Of a stretch of DNA of 64,000 nt, positions 52,367 to 61,475 are shown in pieces (the stretch's first letter is position 1; every line of letters begins with the position of its first letter). Location: contig UCCA01000022.1 in assembly GCA_900470805.1 (NCBI GenBank), positions 162,520-226,519 of the forward strand, given 5' to 3'. Under the pieces are notes generated by a model, which worked only from the letters and a program-made list of their open reading frames with translations, made no database searches and was not told where the DNA came from. Both the position numbers and the translations under genes were made by a program. The stretch is from Hyphomicrobiales bacterium (GTDB lineage: Bacteria; Pseudomonadota; Alphaproteobacteria; Rhizobiales; Rhizobiaceae).

Positions 52367-53101
52367 ATGCAATCCGGTCTTTATGTTTCGCTATCGTCGC
52401 AGATGGCTCTTGAGCGTCGTCTCGACACCATCGCGGACAACCTGGCAAACGTGAACACGACGGGATTTCGCGGCACCGAGGTCAAGTTCAACCAGATGCT
52501 TGGCGATACGGACAACAAGATCAATGCGAAGATCTCCTATGTCTCGCAGGGCAACGACTATCTTTCCGGCAACAACGGCGAACTGAGCCACACCGGCAAC
52601 ATGATGGATTTCGCGATCAAGGGCGACGCTTGGTTCCAGCTCGAGACGCCGGCCGGCAAGGTCCTGACCAAGGACGGCCGCTTCACCCTGACAGACACCG
52701 GCGAGCTTGTCTCGATTCGCGGATATCCGGTGCTCGATGCCGGCGGCGGCGCCATTCAGCTTGATCGGACGGGCGGTGAGCCGAAGGTCGGTTCGGACGG
52801 CATGATCTACCAGAATGGCAAGCAGGCCGGTTCCCTTGGGCTGTTCGAAGCGGATATCAGCAAGGGTTACCTGCGCTATGAAAACAGCGGCGTCATGACC
52901 ACCGAAACGCCGCGCGCCGTGACCGACCGCTTCAATGTCGGCGTCGAGCAGGGCTATCTCGAGAATTCCAACGTCAATGCCATGCATGAGATCACCCAGT
53001 TGATCGAAGTCAACCGGGCCTTCGAAAGCATGACGTCTCTCACCAAGGACAGTGAGTCGTCCTTTGGCGAGGCAATCAAGACCCTGGGCGGTAGCCGCTA
53101 G
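52367..53101 (+). CDS. flgF: Flagellar proximal rod protein FlgF
   Basis: A 244-residue rod subunit in the periplasm, exported by the flagellar system. The N-terminal ALERRLDTIADNLANVNTTGFRG and the C-terminal LENSNVNAMHEITQLIEVNRAFE are the two helical segments shared by rod and hook proteins. First gene of the plus-strand structural operon, divergent from motA. 16 bases before fliI. Confidence 0.93.
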   Translation: MQSGLYVSLSSQMALERRLDTIADNLANVNTTGFRGTEVKFNQMLGDTDNKINAKISYVSQGNDYLSGNNGELSHTGNMMDFAIKGDAWFQLETPAGKVLTKDGRFTLTDTGELVSIRGYPVLDAGGGAIQLDRTGGEPKVGSDGMIYQNGKQAGSLGLFEADISKGYLRYENSGVMTTETPRAVTDRFNVGVEQGYLENSNVNAMHEITQLIEVNRAFESMTSLTKDSESSFGEAIKTLGGSR

Positions 53102-53117
53102 GCGGAAGGACTGATCC

Positions 53118-54506
53118 ATGGATAACCAATCGCTTGCCGAAAGCGCGCTGTCCCCGAAGCTAACGCATCTCGAAGAGCTTGTCGCGCGTTATTCCAAGCC
53201 CGAGGCCATGGTGGCGCCAGGTGGCCACGTGCAGACCATCGCAACCGGGCACTATACGGTGACCGGGTTGTCGCGCCATGTCCGCCTCGGTGAATTTGTC
53301 GCCCACAAGTCGCCGACCGGCATCCATCTGGGCGAGGTCGTACGCGTCGAGCCGGAGTTGACCTACGTTTGCCCGATCGAGCCCGGCGAGCCCATCGGCA
53401 TCCATGATACCGTCATCCGCAAAGGTGCTTTCCGCATCGCACCGTCCGACAGCTGGTGCGGCCGTACCATCAGTTCGCTCTGCGAGCCGATCGATGGCAA
53501 GGGACCCGTCGTCGAGGGTCTGAAGCGTCGCTCGATCTCCAACACCGCCCCGCCATCGATGACGCGCCAGCGCGTCGAACAGGGCTTCAAGACCGGCGTT
53601 CGCGCCATCGATATCTTCTCGCCACTCTGCCTCGGCCAGCGCCTCGGCGTTTTCGCCGGATCCGGCGTCGGCAAATCGACCTTGCTGTCGATGCTGGCGC
53701 GCGCCTCGGCCTTCGACAAGGTCGTCATCGCGCTGGTCGGTGAACGTGGCCGCGAAGTGCGCGAATTCATCGAGGATACGCTCGGCGCCGACATGGAGAA
53801 GTCCGTCGTTGTGGTCGCGACCAGTGACGAGAGCCCGATGCTGCGCAAGATGGCGCCGTTGACCGCGATCACCATTGCCGAGCATTTCCGCGATCAGGGC
53901 GACAACGTGCTGCTGATCATCGACAGCGTCACGCGTTTCGCCCATGCAATCCGCGAGGTTGCGACTGCCTCGGGAGAGCCGCCGATCGCACGCGGCTATC
54001 CGGCGTCGGTCTTCACCGAACTGCCGCGCCTGCTCGAACGTGCCGGCCCCGGCCCGGAAGGCACGGGGACGATCACCGCGATCATCTCCATCCTCGTCGA
54101 TGGTGACAATCATAACGACCCGATCGCCGACAGCACCCGTGGCATTCTGGACGGCCACCTCGTCCTGCAGCGCAGTCTCGCCGACGAGGGGCGTTATCCG
54201 CCGATCGATCCACTGGCCTCGATATCGCGCCTGGCGCGCAAGGCCTGGACGCCGGATCAGGAGAAGCTGGTCTCTCGCCTCAAGGCCCTGATCCACCGGT
54301 TTGAGGAAACGCGCGATCTGCGGCTGATCGGCGGCTATCGCCAGGGCGCGGATCCGGATCTCGACATGGCCGTCAAGCAGGTCCCGATCATCTATGACGT
54401 TTTGAAACAATCTCCCGGCGACGCGTCTTCGCCGGATTCATTCGCCGATCTGGCCGGGGCTCTCAAGGCCGCCGCCGGCATCGGCAATCAGCCCGTTCGA
54501 CGATAG
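53118..54506 (+). CDS. fliI: Flagellum-specific ATPase FliI
   Basis: A 462-residue cytoplasmic ATPase of the F1-beta type that energises flagellar protein export. Walker A is GVFAGSGVGKSTLL, Walker B is LLIIDSVTRFAHA, and the signature SSFTELP-like SVFTELPRLLERAGPG is present. Length is normal. Follows flgF at 16 bases. Confidence 0.96.
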   Translation: MDNQSLAESALSPKLTHLEELVARYSKPEAMVAPGGHVQTIATGHYTVTGLSRHVRLGEFVAHKSPTGIHLGEVVRVEPELTYVCPIEPGEPIGIHDTVIRKGAFRIAPSDSWCGRTISSLCEPIDGKGPVVEGLKRRSISNTAPPSMTRQRVEQGFKTGVRAIDIFSPLCLGQRLGVFAGSGVGKSTLLSMLARASAFDKVVIALVGERGREVREFIEDTLGADMEKSVVVVATSDESPMLRKMAPLTAITIAEHFRDQGDNVLLIIDSVTRFAHAIREVATASGEPPIARGYPASVFTELPRLLERAGPGPEGTGTITAIISILVDGDNHNDPIADSTRGILDGHLVLQRSLADEGRYPPIDPLASISRLARKAWTPDQEKLVSRLKALIHRFEETRDLRLIGGYRQGADPDLDMAVKQVPIIYDVLKQSPGDASSPDSFADLAGALKAAAGIGNQPVRR

Positions 54507-54548
54507 CCATTTTCAAAGACAGCCCGTTGGAAGATAGAAAGACCGCAC

Positions 54549-55103
54549 GTGACCGATTTCGACGATGACGAGAAGATCCCCCCGCTGAAGCCGGAAGGTC
54601 GTCGCAGAACGACCCTCAACGATCGTGTACTGACCGTTGCCGGTCTTGCGCTTGCCGGCGCATCGGCGATCTTCCCGTGGTATGTCTTCCTCAACGAAGG
54701 CAAGTTCGGCATCAACGTCGCCGAGGGTGATCGCACCCGCGAGTTGCCGGACTGGCCGGCCCGAAACGTCTTCAGCGTCTCGCCGCTGGCAATCGCCAAC
54801 AGCAAGCCTCCGGAAGTCAAACCCGACGTCCCGGTCGATCCGCTGACCACCGCGACAGTCTCCAGCATCGGCAAGGAAGACACCAAGGGCCCACCAGCCG
54901 ACGAGCAGCCGTTCCCGGGCAAGTCGGGGTTCCGTCTGCTGCATGTCGCGAACGGCCGAGCGCTGATCGAGGACACATCCGGAATGTACGTCGTCCGCGT
55001 CGGCTCGATCCTGCCGGACGAAAGCCGTCTTGCCACACTTGAGCAGCGTGACGGCAAATGGGTCATCGTCACCTCGAAGGGCGAAGTCTACCAACGCAAC
55101 TGA
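54549..55103 (+). CDS. Conserved membrane-anchored protein of the flagellar cluster
   Basis: A 184-residue protein with GTG start. A charged cytoplasmic N-terminus (DFDDDEKIPPLKPEGRRR), one span (about 27-47, VLTVAGLALAGASAIFPWYVF), a Pro-rich periplasmic linker and a C-terminal domain of about 60 residues (GFRLLHVANGRALIEDTSGMYVVRVGSILP) that recalls the small beta domains of GspC/PilP-type proteins. It lies between fliI and flgB and is followed by a terminator. I know no name for it; an envelope role in flagellar assembly is inferred from place. Confidence 0.75.
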   Translation: MTDFDDDEKIPPLKPEGRRRTTLNDRVLTVAGLALAGASAIFPWYVFLNEGKFGINVAEGDRTRELPDWPARNVFSVSPLAIANSKPPEVKPDVPVDPLTTATVSSIGKEDTKGPPADEQPFPGKSGFRLLHVANGRALIEDTSGMYVVRVGSILPDESRLATLEQRDGKWVIVTSKGEVYQRN

Positions 55104-55136
55104 CGCTTATGCCGCCGGCTGTTCGCACGCTTGCAA

Positions 55137-55167
55137 GGGCTCCCTGACTGCGGGGAGCCCGTTTTTG
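55137..55167 (+). terminator. Rho-independent terminator after the flgF-fliI unit
   Basis: GGGCTCCC and GGGAGCCC form an 8-bp stem followed by GTTTTTG. It lies 34 bases after the stop of the membrane-anchored protein gene and 111 bases before flgB. Confidence 0.85.
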
Positions 55168-55219
55168 TTTCGGCGATCGCTCAAACTTCCGGTCAGGCTA
55201 AATCAGGACCGTCTTTTCC

Positions 55220-55228
55220 GTAAGTCTG
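55220..55228 (+). promoter_or_regulatory. GTAAGyCyG element before flgB
   Basis: GTAAGTCTG lies 58 bases before the flgB ATG and just after the upstream terminator, where the promoter of the flgB-fliP operon must be. Same pattern as before fliF and the flagellin gene. Confidence 0.35.
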
Positions 55229-55277
55229 ACGCAAGATTACCCCCGTAGGGTCAGGTCAGTAAAAACGGAGAGTTCCC

Positions 55278-55670
55278 ATGCAATCGATTCAACTTTTCGA
55301 CTTGGCCTCGCGGCAGGCTGAATGGCTGACGATTCGTCAGGAAGTCGTCGCCGGCAACATCGCCAACGCCAACACGCCCAAATATCGCGCCAAGGACATC
55401 ACGCCTTTTCAGGCTGTGCTCGACAAGTCCGACGTGACGATGGCGCGGACCGATCCGGCGCACCTGAGCGGCAACGATCTGAGCACCAAGAACGATATCG
55501 ACATCAAGGAAGCAGCCCTTGATCAGGAGATCGGCGTGCAGGAATCAGGCAACACGGTCGGTCTGGCCGAGGAGCTTTCCAAGTCGGGCGAAATCAAGCG
55601 CCAGTACGAGTTGAACACGTCGCTGATCAGCTCTTTCAATCGGATGATGCTTATGACGGTGAAGAGCTAA
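55278..55670 (+). CDS. flgB: Flagellar proximal rod protein FlgB
   Basis: A 130-residue rod subunit. The N-terminal QAEWLTIRQEVVAGNIANANTPKYRAKD is the rod signature, and the C-terminal RQYELNTSLISSFNRMMLM the matching helix. The start has GGAGAG in front. First gene of a long operon that runs to fliP. Confidence 0.92.
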   Translation: MQSIQLFDLASRQAEWLTIRQEVVAGNIANANTPKYRAKDITPFQAVLDKSDVTMARTDPAHLSGNDLSTKNDIDIKEAALDQEIGVQESGNTVGLAEELSKSGEIKRQYELNTSLISSFNRMMLMTVKS

Positions 55671-55674
55671 GATC

Positions 55675-56091
55675 ATGGATCCTTTGACAGCAGCTTCAAA
55701 AATCGCATCGTCCGGCCTGGAAGCGCAATCCACGCGCCTGCGCATCGTCTCTGAAAACATCGCCAACTCCCGTTCGACCGGTGATACCCCCGGCGCCGAC
55801 CCCTATCGCCGCAAGACCATCACCTTCGGTGAGGCGATGGACCACGCGAGCGGCCTCAAGACGGTCAACGTCAAGAAACTGGGCGTCGACGAATCGAAGT
55901 TCAGCACCGAATACGATCCGAACAATCCTGCGGCTGATGCCAAGGGCGTGGTCAAGCTGCCCAACGTCAACATGCTGGTCGAAATGGCCGACATGCGGGA
56001 AGCCAACCGCTCTTATGACGCCAACCTCCAGGTTATCAAGCAAACCCGTGATCTCGTCTCGTCGACGATCGACCTTCTGAAGAGCCAGTGA
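55675..56091 (+). CDS. flgC: Flagellar proximal rod protein FlgC
   Basis: A 138-residue rod subunit with LEAQSTRLRIVSENIANSRST at the N-terminus and PNVNMLVEMADMREANRSYDANLQ at the C-terminus, both family-specific. It starts 4 bases after flgB; its stop overlaps the fliE start. Confidence 0.95.
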   Translation: MDPLTAASKIASSGLEAQSTRLRIVSENIANSRSTGDTPGADPYRRKTITFGEAMDHASGLKTVNVKKLGVDESKFSTEYDPNNPAADAKGVVKLPNVNMLVEMADMREANRSYDANLQVIKQTRDLVSSTIDLLKSQ

Positions 56092-56417
56092 TGATAAACA
56101 GCATAAACAGTCTCAGCTCCCTCTCGGTCACGCGCGATCTCGCAGGTGTCGATCTTGGGAAAACGGAAGCCTCTTCGTCGTCGCAAAGTGCAACGAACGA
56201 TGCCAGCTTCGCGTCTGTTCTCGGCAACGTCGCCAATGGCGCGGTCAACACGCTGAAGAGCGCGGAAAGCATGTCCTTTGCAGGAATGAACGGAACGGCA
56301 ACGACACGTGAAGTCGTCGATGCCGTGATGCAGGCGCAGCAGACCCTCCAGACCGCCATCGCCATTCGAGACAAGGTCGTTTCGTCCTTCCTCGAAGTCA
56401 CCAAGATGCAGATGTAG
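56091..56417 (+). CDS. fliE: Flagellar hook-basal body protein FliE
   Basis: A 108-residue protein that joins the MS ring to the rod. The second half, with AESMSFAGMNGTATTREVVDAVMQAQQTLQTAIAIRDKVVSSF, matches the family. The ATG overlaps the flgC stop (TGATG); a GTG one codon earlier is also possible. Usual length. Confidence 0.93.
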   Translation: MINSINSLSSLSVTRDLAGVDLGKTEASSSSQSATNDASFASVLGNVANGAVNTLKSAESMSFAGMNGTATTREVVDAVMQAQQTLQTAIAIRDKVVSSFLEVTKMQM

Positions 56418-56436
56418 TTGATTTAAGGAATAAGCC

Positions 56437-57225
56437 ATGAGAGCGCTCGCCATTGCTGCAACGGGCATGGATGCCCAGCAGACCAATCTTGAAGTCATCG
56501 CCAACAACATCGCGAACATCAACACGACAGGCTTCAAGCGCGCCCGCGCGGAATTCACGGACCTGCTCTACCAGACGCAGCGCGCCTCCGGCGTTTCCAA
56601 CCGCGCCAACCAGGCCATCGTTCCCGAGGGCGCCAACATCGGTCTCGGCGTCCAGACGTCGGCAGTCCGCAACCTGCACATCCAGGGCGAGCTGGCGCAG
56701 ACCGGCAACGACCTCGACGTCGCCCTCGTCGGCCGCGGCTTCTTCCAGATCCAGGCGCCCGACGGCACCACGCTCTACACCCGCGCCGGCGCCTTCAACA
56801 AGAACGAGACCGGCCAGATCGTCACCATCGACGGTTACACGGTCGCGCCCAACATCACCATCCCGGTCGGCTCCACCGGCCTGACCATCAGCCGGTCGGG
56901 CGAAGTGACGGCGACGCTTCCGGGCGGAACCACACCGACCACGCTCGGCCAGTTGCAGATCGCCGACTTCGTCAACGAGGCCGGCCTGAAGCCGCTCGGT
57001 GACAATCTCTTCCAGGAAACGCCTGCCTCCGGCGCCCCTGTTGTCGGCACGCCCGATGACACCGGCTACGGTTATCTCAAGCAGAGCTACCTGGAATCGT
57101 CGAACGTCGATCCCGTCAAGGAAATCACCGAACTGATCTCCGCTCAGCGCGCTTACGAAATGAACTCCAAAGTCATCACCACAGCCGACGAAATGGCCTC
57201 CATCGTCAGCAAGAACCTGAAGTAA
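56437..57225 (+). CDS. flgG: Flagellar distal rod protein FlgG
   Basis: A 262-residue distal rod subunit. The N-terminal ATGMDAQQTNLEVIANNIANINTTGFKR and the C-terminal SNVDPVKEITELISAQRAYEMNSKVI are diagnostic and match the standard length. 19 bases after fliE, 17 before flgA. Confidence 0.97.
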   Translation: MRALAIAATGMDAQQTNLEVIANNIANINTTGFKRARAEFTDLLYQTQRASGVSNRANQAIVPEGANIGLGVQTSAVRNLHIQGELAQTGNDLDVALVGRGFFQIQAPDGTTLYTRAGAFNKNETGQIVTIDGYTVAPNITIPVGSTGLTISRSGEVTATLPGGTTPTTLGQLQIADFVNEAGLKPLGDNLFQETPASGAPVVGTPDDTGYGYLKQSYLESSNVDPVKEITELISAQRAYEMNSKVITTADEMASIVSKNLK

Positions 57226-57242
57226 CAGGGAAGGGCCGAAAC

Positions 57243-57728
57243 ATGATGTTTTGCCGGATAGAAAGCCTTGGCAGCTGGGCAAGAGCCGCCATCGTTGCAG
57301 CCGTCGCACTCGCGGCACCGGCTGCGCATGGCGCGACGGCCATGGGCTATGCCGTTGTCCCGACGACAACCATCTATCCTGGCGAAACCATCTCCGGCGG
57401 CCAATTGCAGGAAGTCGAGGTCACCAACCCGAACCTGGCAGGCGACTATGCCAAGTCCATCGACGAGGTGAACGGCCGAATCTCCAAGCGCACCCTGCTT
57501 CCGGGCCGCACCATCTCCGTATCGGCACTGCGCGATCCCTACACGGTGACGCGCGGCTCGAACATTCGTCTCGTCTTCAAGCTCGGCTCGATGGCCATTT
57601 CGGCCGCGGGCTCGCCGCTGGAAGACGGCATGACGGGTCAGCTCATCCGCGTCCGCAACATGGACTCCGGCGTTATTGTCAGCGGCACCGTGCTCGCCGA
57701 CGGCACAATACACGTGGCCTCGAAATGA
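57243..57728 (+). CDS. flgA: Flagellar P-ring assembly chaperone FlgA
   Basis: A 161-residue periplasmic protein that helps FlgI polymerise. It has a signal peptide (hydrophobic IVAAVALAAPAAHGA near residues 17-31) and a SAF domain (TTTIYPGETISGGQLQEVEV; then SKRTLLPGRTISVSAL), with a C-terminal GVIVSGTVLADGTIHV. Its TGA overlaps the ATG of flgI. Confidence 0.92.
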   Translation: MMFCRIESLGSWARAAIVAAVALAAPAAHGATAMGYAVVPTTTIYPGETISGGQLQEVEVTNPNLAGDYAKSIDEVNGRISKRTLLPGRTISVSALRDPYTVTRGSNIRLVFKLGSMAISAAGSPLEDGMTGQLIRVRNMDSGVIVSGTVLADGTIHVASK

Positions 57729-58846
57729 AGATCATCTCCCGTCTCCTTCTCGCGCTTGTCCTGCTGGCGCCGAACTTTGTGGCTGTGGCACCCGCTGCCG
57801 CCATGAGTTCGCGCATCAAGGATATCGCCTCGCTGCAGGCAGGCCGCGATAACCAGCTGATCGGCTACGGCCTGATCGTCGGCCTGCAGGGGACCGGCGA
57901 CGGTTTCCGTTCGTCGCCGTTCACCGAGCAGTCCATGCGCGCCATGCTGCAGAACCTCGGCATCTCCACGCAAGGCGGCCAGTCCAGTGCCAAGAACACC
58001 GCGGCCGTCATGGTCACCGCCAACCTGCCGCCATTCGCCAGCCCCGGCAGCCGCCTTGACGTGAACGTCAGTTCGCTCGGCGACGCCACCTCGCTGCGTG
58101 GCGGAACGCTCATCATGACCTCGCTCTCCGGCGCCGACGGCCAGATCTATGCCGTCGCCCAGGGCTCTGTCGTCGTCTCCGGCTTCACGGCTCAGGGGCA
58201 GGCCTCGTCCGTGACCGAAGGCGTGACGACCTCCGGCCGGGTGCCGGGGGGCGCGATCATCGAACGCGAGCTCCCGTCGCGCTTCAAGGATTCGGTCAAC
58301 CTCGTCCTGCAGCTGCGCAATCCCGATTTCTCGACCGCCGTGCGCATTGCCGATGTCGTCAACGGTTACGCCCGCGTTCGCTTCGGCGGACCGGTGGCCG
58401 AGCCCAAGGATGCGCAGGAAGTCATCGTCCAGAAGCCGAGGGAAGCCGATCTTACGCGCCTGATGGCCGATATCGAGAATCTCGCGGTCGAAACGGATAC
58501 GCCGGCCAAGGTGGTCATCAACGAGCGGACGGGAACCATCGTCATCGGTGCCGATGTTCGGGTGTCGCCGGTCGCCGTCAGCTATGGAACGCTGACCGTT
58601 CAGGTCAACGAGACGCCGCAGGTCATTCAGCCCGAGCCATTTTCCAACGGCGTCACCGCCGTCCAGCCGCAGACCGATATCACCGCACAAAAGACCGGTG
58701 GCAACGTCGCTCTGATCGACGGACCCGATCTGAAGACGCTGGTAGCCGGTCTCAACAACATCGGCGTCAAGCCCGACGGCATCATCGCCATTCTCCAGGG
58801 AATCAAGTCGGCCGGCGCACTGCAAGCGGAGCTCGTTCTGCAATGA
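57725..58846 (+). CDS. flgI: Flagellar P-ring protein FlgI
   Basis: A 373-residue periplasmic protein forming the bushing around the rod in the peptidoglycan layer. A signal peptide ends near APAAA, followed by the diagnostic SSRIKDIASLQAGRDNQLIGYGLIVGLQGTGDG. The frame is open far upstream through flgA, but the ATG at 57725 (overlap ATGA with flgA) gives the proper start. Its stop overlaps motE. Confidence 0.97.
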   Translation: MKIISRLLLALVLLAPNFVAVAPAAAMSSRIKDIASLQAGRDNQLIGYGLIVGLQGTGDGFRSSPFTEQSMRAMLQNLGISTQGGQSSAKNTAAVMVTANLPPFASPGSRLDVNVSSLGDATSLRGGTLIMTSLSGADGQIYAVAQGSVVVSGFTAQGQASSVTEGVTTSGRVPGGAIIERELPSRFKDSVNLVLQLRNPDFSTAVRIADVVNGYARVRFGGPVAEPKDAQEVIVQKPREADLTRLMADIENLAVETDTPAKVVINERTGTIVIGADVRVSPVAVSYGTLTVQVNETPQVIQPEPFSNGVTAVQPQTDITAQKTGGNVALIDGPDLKTLVAGLNNIGVKPDGIIAILQGIKSAGALQAELVLQ

Positions 58847-59391
58847 TCAGATTTCCTTTCGCTGACATGACGGTTGCCGAACTGGTGAAGCGCCTGGCCC
58901 TGCCGGCAGCTGCGGTCGTCATGCTGACAATCCCCGGCGCCTTCGCGCAGGAAGCCCGCACGGCGGCCGGCGGCGACCTGACCTCGGAAGAGGAAATCAA
59001 GCAGTTCTGCAGCAACATCGCGGAACCCGCACGCGATCAGCGCTACCTTCTGCAGAAGCAGGAGCTGGAAAAGCTGCGCGCGGATGTCGACAGCCGCGTC
59101 GCAGAGATGCAGAAGCGTCGCGACGAATATCAGGACTGGCTGAAGCGCCGCGATGATTTCCTGAAGCAGGCGGAAGCCAACCTCACCGATATCTACAAGA
59201 AGATGAAGCCGGACGCTGCCGCGCAGCAGCTGCAGTCGGTCAAGATCGAAGTCGCCGCTGCCGTCATCATGCGGTTGAACGCGTCGCAGTCAAGCTTGAT
59301 CCTGAACGAGATGGACCCTCAGAAGGCGGCGGTCATCGCCAACATCATCGCCAGCGCGTCCGATCCCAATACGTCGAAGGACCCCTCATGA
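58843..59391 (+). CDS. motE: Motor chaperone MotE
   Basis: A 182-residue periplasmic protein. After a signal peptide (AVVMLTIPGAFAQ, cleavage after AFA) comes a long charged coiled coil (about residues 65-115, rich in Lys, Arg, Glu) and a C-terminal helix domain ending near QKAAVIANIIASAS. In S. meliloti MotE is a chaperone that folds and stabilises the periplasmic motor protein MotC; the gene is at the same place there. MotC itself is not in the window. Both ends overlap neighbours by 4 bases. Confidence 0.88.
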   Translation: MIRFPFADMTVAELVKRLALPAAAVVMLTIPGAFAQEARTAAGGDLTSEEEIKQFCSNIAEPARDQRYLLQKQELEKLRADVDSRVAEMQKRRDEYQDWLKRRDDFLKQAEANLTDIYKKMKPDAAAQQLQSVKIEVAAAVIMRLNASQSSLILNEMDPQKAAVIANIIASASDPNTSKDPS

Positions 59392-60104
59392 ACAAGCGTC
59401 TCCCCGCCGCGATCGCCGCCGTAGCCATTCTGGCCGGCTGCCAGTCTCCGCAGGCGATCAACGAGATCGGCCGCGCGCCCGCCATGAGCCCGATCGGCAG
59501 TGGTCTTGCCTATGGCCAGACGCAGCAGATGTCGATGTATCCGAAGCAGCCGCGCCAGGTTGCGCAGGGCTATTCGCTCTGGAGCGATTCCCAGGCGGCG
59601 CTGTTCAAGGATGCGCGCGCGCTCAACGTCGGTGATATCCTGACGGTGAACATCTCGATCAACGACAAGGGTTCGTTCGAAAACAACAGCAAACGTAGCC
59701 GCGAAAACAGCAGCGGCCTGAACTGGGACGCGCAGGCCAACATCCTCGGCTGGAACCCGTCTTCGAAGACCGACGTGACCTACGGTTCCGACACCAGCAC
59801 GGACGGCAAGGGCAAGATCGAGCGCACCGACAAGCTGACCCTGATGGTCGCCGCCGTCGTCACCGGCATCCTTGAGAACGGCAACCTCGTCGTCAGCGGA
59901 TCGCAGGAAGTGCGCCTCAACCAGGAACTCAGGATTCTGAACGTCGCCGGCATCGTGCGTCCGCAGGACGTCACGGCCGAAAACCAGATTTCCTACGAGA
60001 AGATCGCCGAAGCCCGCATCTCCTACGGCGGCCGCGGTCGTCTGATGGAAGTGCAGCAGCCCCCGCGCGGCCAGCAGGCCGTCGACCTGCTCTCGCCACT
60101 CTAA
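59388..60104 (+). CDS. flgH: Flagellar L-ring lipoprotein FlgH
   Basis: A 238-residue outer-membrane lipoprotein forming the L ring. The lipobox is ILAGC near residue 18; the body shows SLWSDSQAALFKDARALNVGDILTV and NGNLVVSGSQEVRLNQELRIL, both family-specific, and ends with ARISYGGRGRL. The start overlaps the motE stop (ATGA). 11 bases before fliL. Confidence 0.96.
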   Translation: MNKRLPAAIAAVAILAGCQSPQAINEIGRAPAMSPIGSGLAYGQTQQMSMYPKQPRQVAQGYSLWSDSQAALFKDARALNVGDILTVNISINDKGSFENNSKRSRENSSGLNWDAQANILGWNPSSKTDVTYGSDTSTDGKGKIERTDKLTLMVAAVVTGILENGNLVVSGSQEVRLNQELRILNVAGIVRPQDVTAENQISYEKIAEARISYGGRGRLMEVQQPPRGQQAVDLLSPL

Positions 60105-60115
60105 GGTTTGACACG

Positions 60116-60634
60116 ATGGCGGATTCCGAAGGTACCGAAGGCCAGCCGAAGAAGAAGTCGGCGATGATGATGACGATCGTCGGCCTTGCCGTGCTGACGC
60201 TGCTTGGCGGCGGCGGCGGTTGGGTCGTTGGCGGCATGATCGCGCCGAACATCAAGGGCGCGCAGCAGGAAGAGCAGGCCAAGGAGGCCAAGGGCGCCGC
60301 CGAGCAGAAGAAGGAAGGCGAAGCGGGCCTGCCGAAAATCTCGACGGAAGCCAACAACGTCGTCCAGCTCGAGCCGATCACCTCGAACCTTGCCTACCCC
60401 TCGGAAAACTGGGTTCGTCTTGAAGTCGCGCTGCTGTTCAATGGTCCGCCGGACGTGAAGCTGTCCGAGGACATCCACCAGGATATCCTCTCCTACATCA
60501 GAACGGTCTCGCTGCAGCAGATCGAGGGTCCGCGCGGCTTTGAATATCTTAGGGATGACATCCAGGAGCGTGTTGACCTTCGTGCGCAGGGACGCGTATC
60601 GAAGATCATGTTCAGGACCTTCGTCATCGAATGA
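60116..60634 (+). CDS. fliL: Flagellar basal body protein FliL
   Basis: A 172-residue single-span inner-membrane protein (MMMTIVGLAVLTLLGGGGGWVVGG, about residues 17-40) with a Lys/Glu-rich linker and a periplasmic stomatin-like domain (ENWVRLEVALLFNGPPDVK). It supports stators in the motor. The stop overlaps fliP (ATGA). Confidence 0.92.
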   Translation: MADSEGTEGQPKKKSAMMMTIVGLAVLTLLGGGGGWVVGGMIAPNIKGAQQEEQAKEAKGAAEQKKEGEAGLPKISTEANNVVQLEPITSNLAYPSENWVRLEVALLFNGPPDVKLSEDIHQDILSYIRTVSLQQIEGPRGFEYLRDDIQERVDLRAQGRVSKIMFRTFVIE

Positions 60635-61368
60635 TTCGATTCCTCGTGATCTTGGCTGCCATGATGGCGGTCCCGGAGTTGGCGCATGCGCAGCAGCTCC
60701 CATCGAACCTGTTGAACCTGCCGGTAGACGGTTCGGTTGCGGCATGGATCATCCGAACCTTCGGCCTCCTGACTGTCCTTTCCGTCGCGCCTGGCATCCT
60801 CATCATGGTGACCAGCTTTCCGCGCTTCGTCATCGCCTTTTCGATCCTGCGCACCGGCCTTGGCCTCGCATCGACCCCCTCGAACATGATTCTGCTGTCG
60901 CTGTCGCTGTTCATGACCTTCTACGTCATGCAGCCGACCTTCGATCAGGCCTGGCAGACCGGCGTCCAGCCGCTGCTGTCCAACCAGATCAACGAGCAGC
61001 AGGCGGTAGAGCGCATCGCCGAACCATTCCGCACATTCATGACCCGCAATACCCGCGAGAAGGATCTGGCGCTGTTCGTCGATCTGGCGCGTGAGCGCGG
61101 GCAGACTATCGATACCAGCCAGACGATTGACTACCGCGTCCTCGTCCCGGCCTTCATGATTTCGGAGATCCGTCGTGGCTTCGAAATCGGCTTCCTCGTC
61201 GTGCTGCCGTTTCTCGTGATCGACCTGATCGTCGCGACCATCACCATGGCCATGGGCATGATGATGCTGCCGCCGACGTCCATCTCCCTGCCGTTCAAGA
61301 TTCTCTTCTTCGTGCTGATCGACGGCTGGAACCTGCTCGTCGGCAGTCTGGTGCGTTCGTTCCACTAA
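60631..61368 (+). CDS. fliP: Flagellar export gate protein FliP
   Basis: A 245-residue protein of the export gate. A cleavable signal peptide (ending ELAHA) and four spans are present; VAPGILIMVTSFPRFVIAFSILRTGLG and MGMMMLPPTSISLPFKILFFVLIDGWNLL are diagnostic. Last gene of the flgB operon; fliQ and fliR are not in the window. A strong hairpin follows 42 bases later. Confidence 0.96.
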   Translation: MIRFLVILAAMMAVPELAHAQQLPSNLLNLPVDGSVAAWIIRTFGLLTVLSVAPGILIMVTSFPRFVIAFSILRTGLGLASTPSNMILLSLSLFMTFYVMQPTFDQAWQTGVQPLLSNQINEQQAVERIAEPFRTFMTRNTREKDLALFVDLARERGQTIDTSQTIDYRVLVPAFMISEIRRGFEIGFLVVLPFLVIDLIVATITMAMGMMMLPPTSISLPFKILFFVLIDGWNLLVGSLVRSFH

Positions 61369-61410
61369 ATCTGTCGTTCGAGCCGCAATCGAATGAACGA
61401 TCCCATCCAG

Positions 61411-61448
61411 CAAGAAAGCCGGCGATCGCTTGATCGCCGGCTTTCTTG
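61411..61448. terminator. Bidirectional terminator between fliP and the GT41 gene
   Basis: CAAGAAAGCCGGCGATC and its exact complement form a 17-bp stem with a 4-base loop. The outer part gives CTTTCTTGTTTT on the plus strand and GCTTTCTTG on the minus strand, so it can serve both convergent genes. Confidence 0.85.
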
Positions 61449-61475
61449 TTTTCGTGGGAAGGGCGTCTTCGTTCG

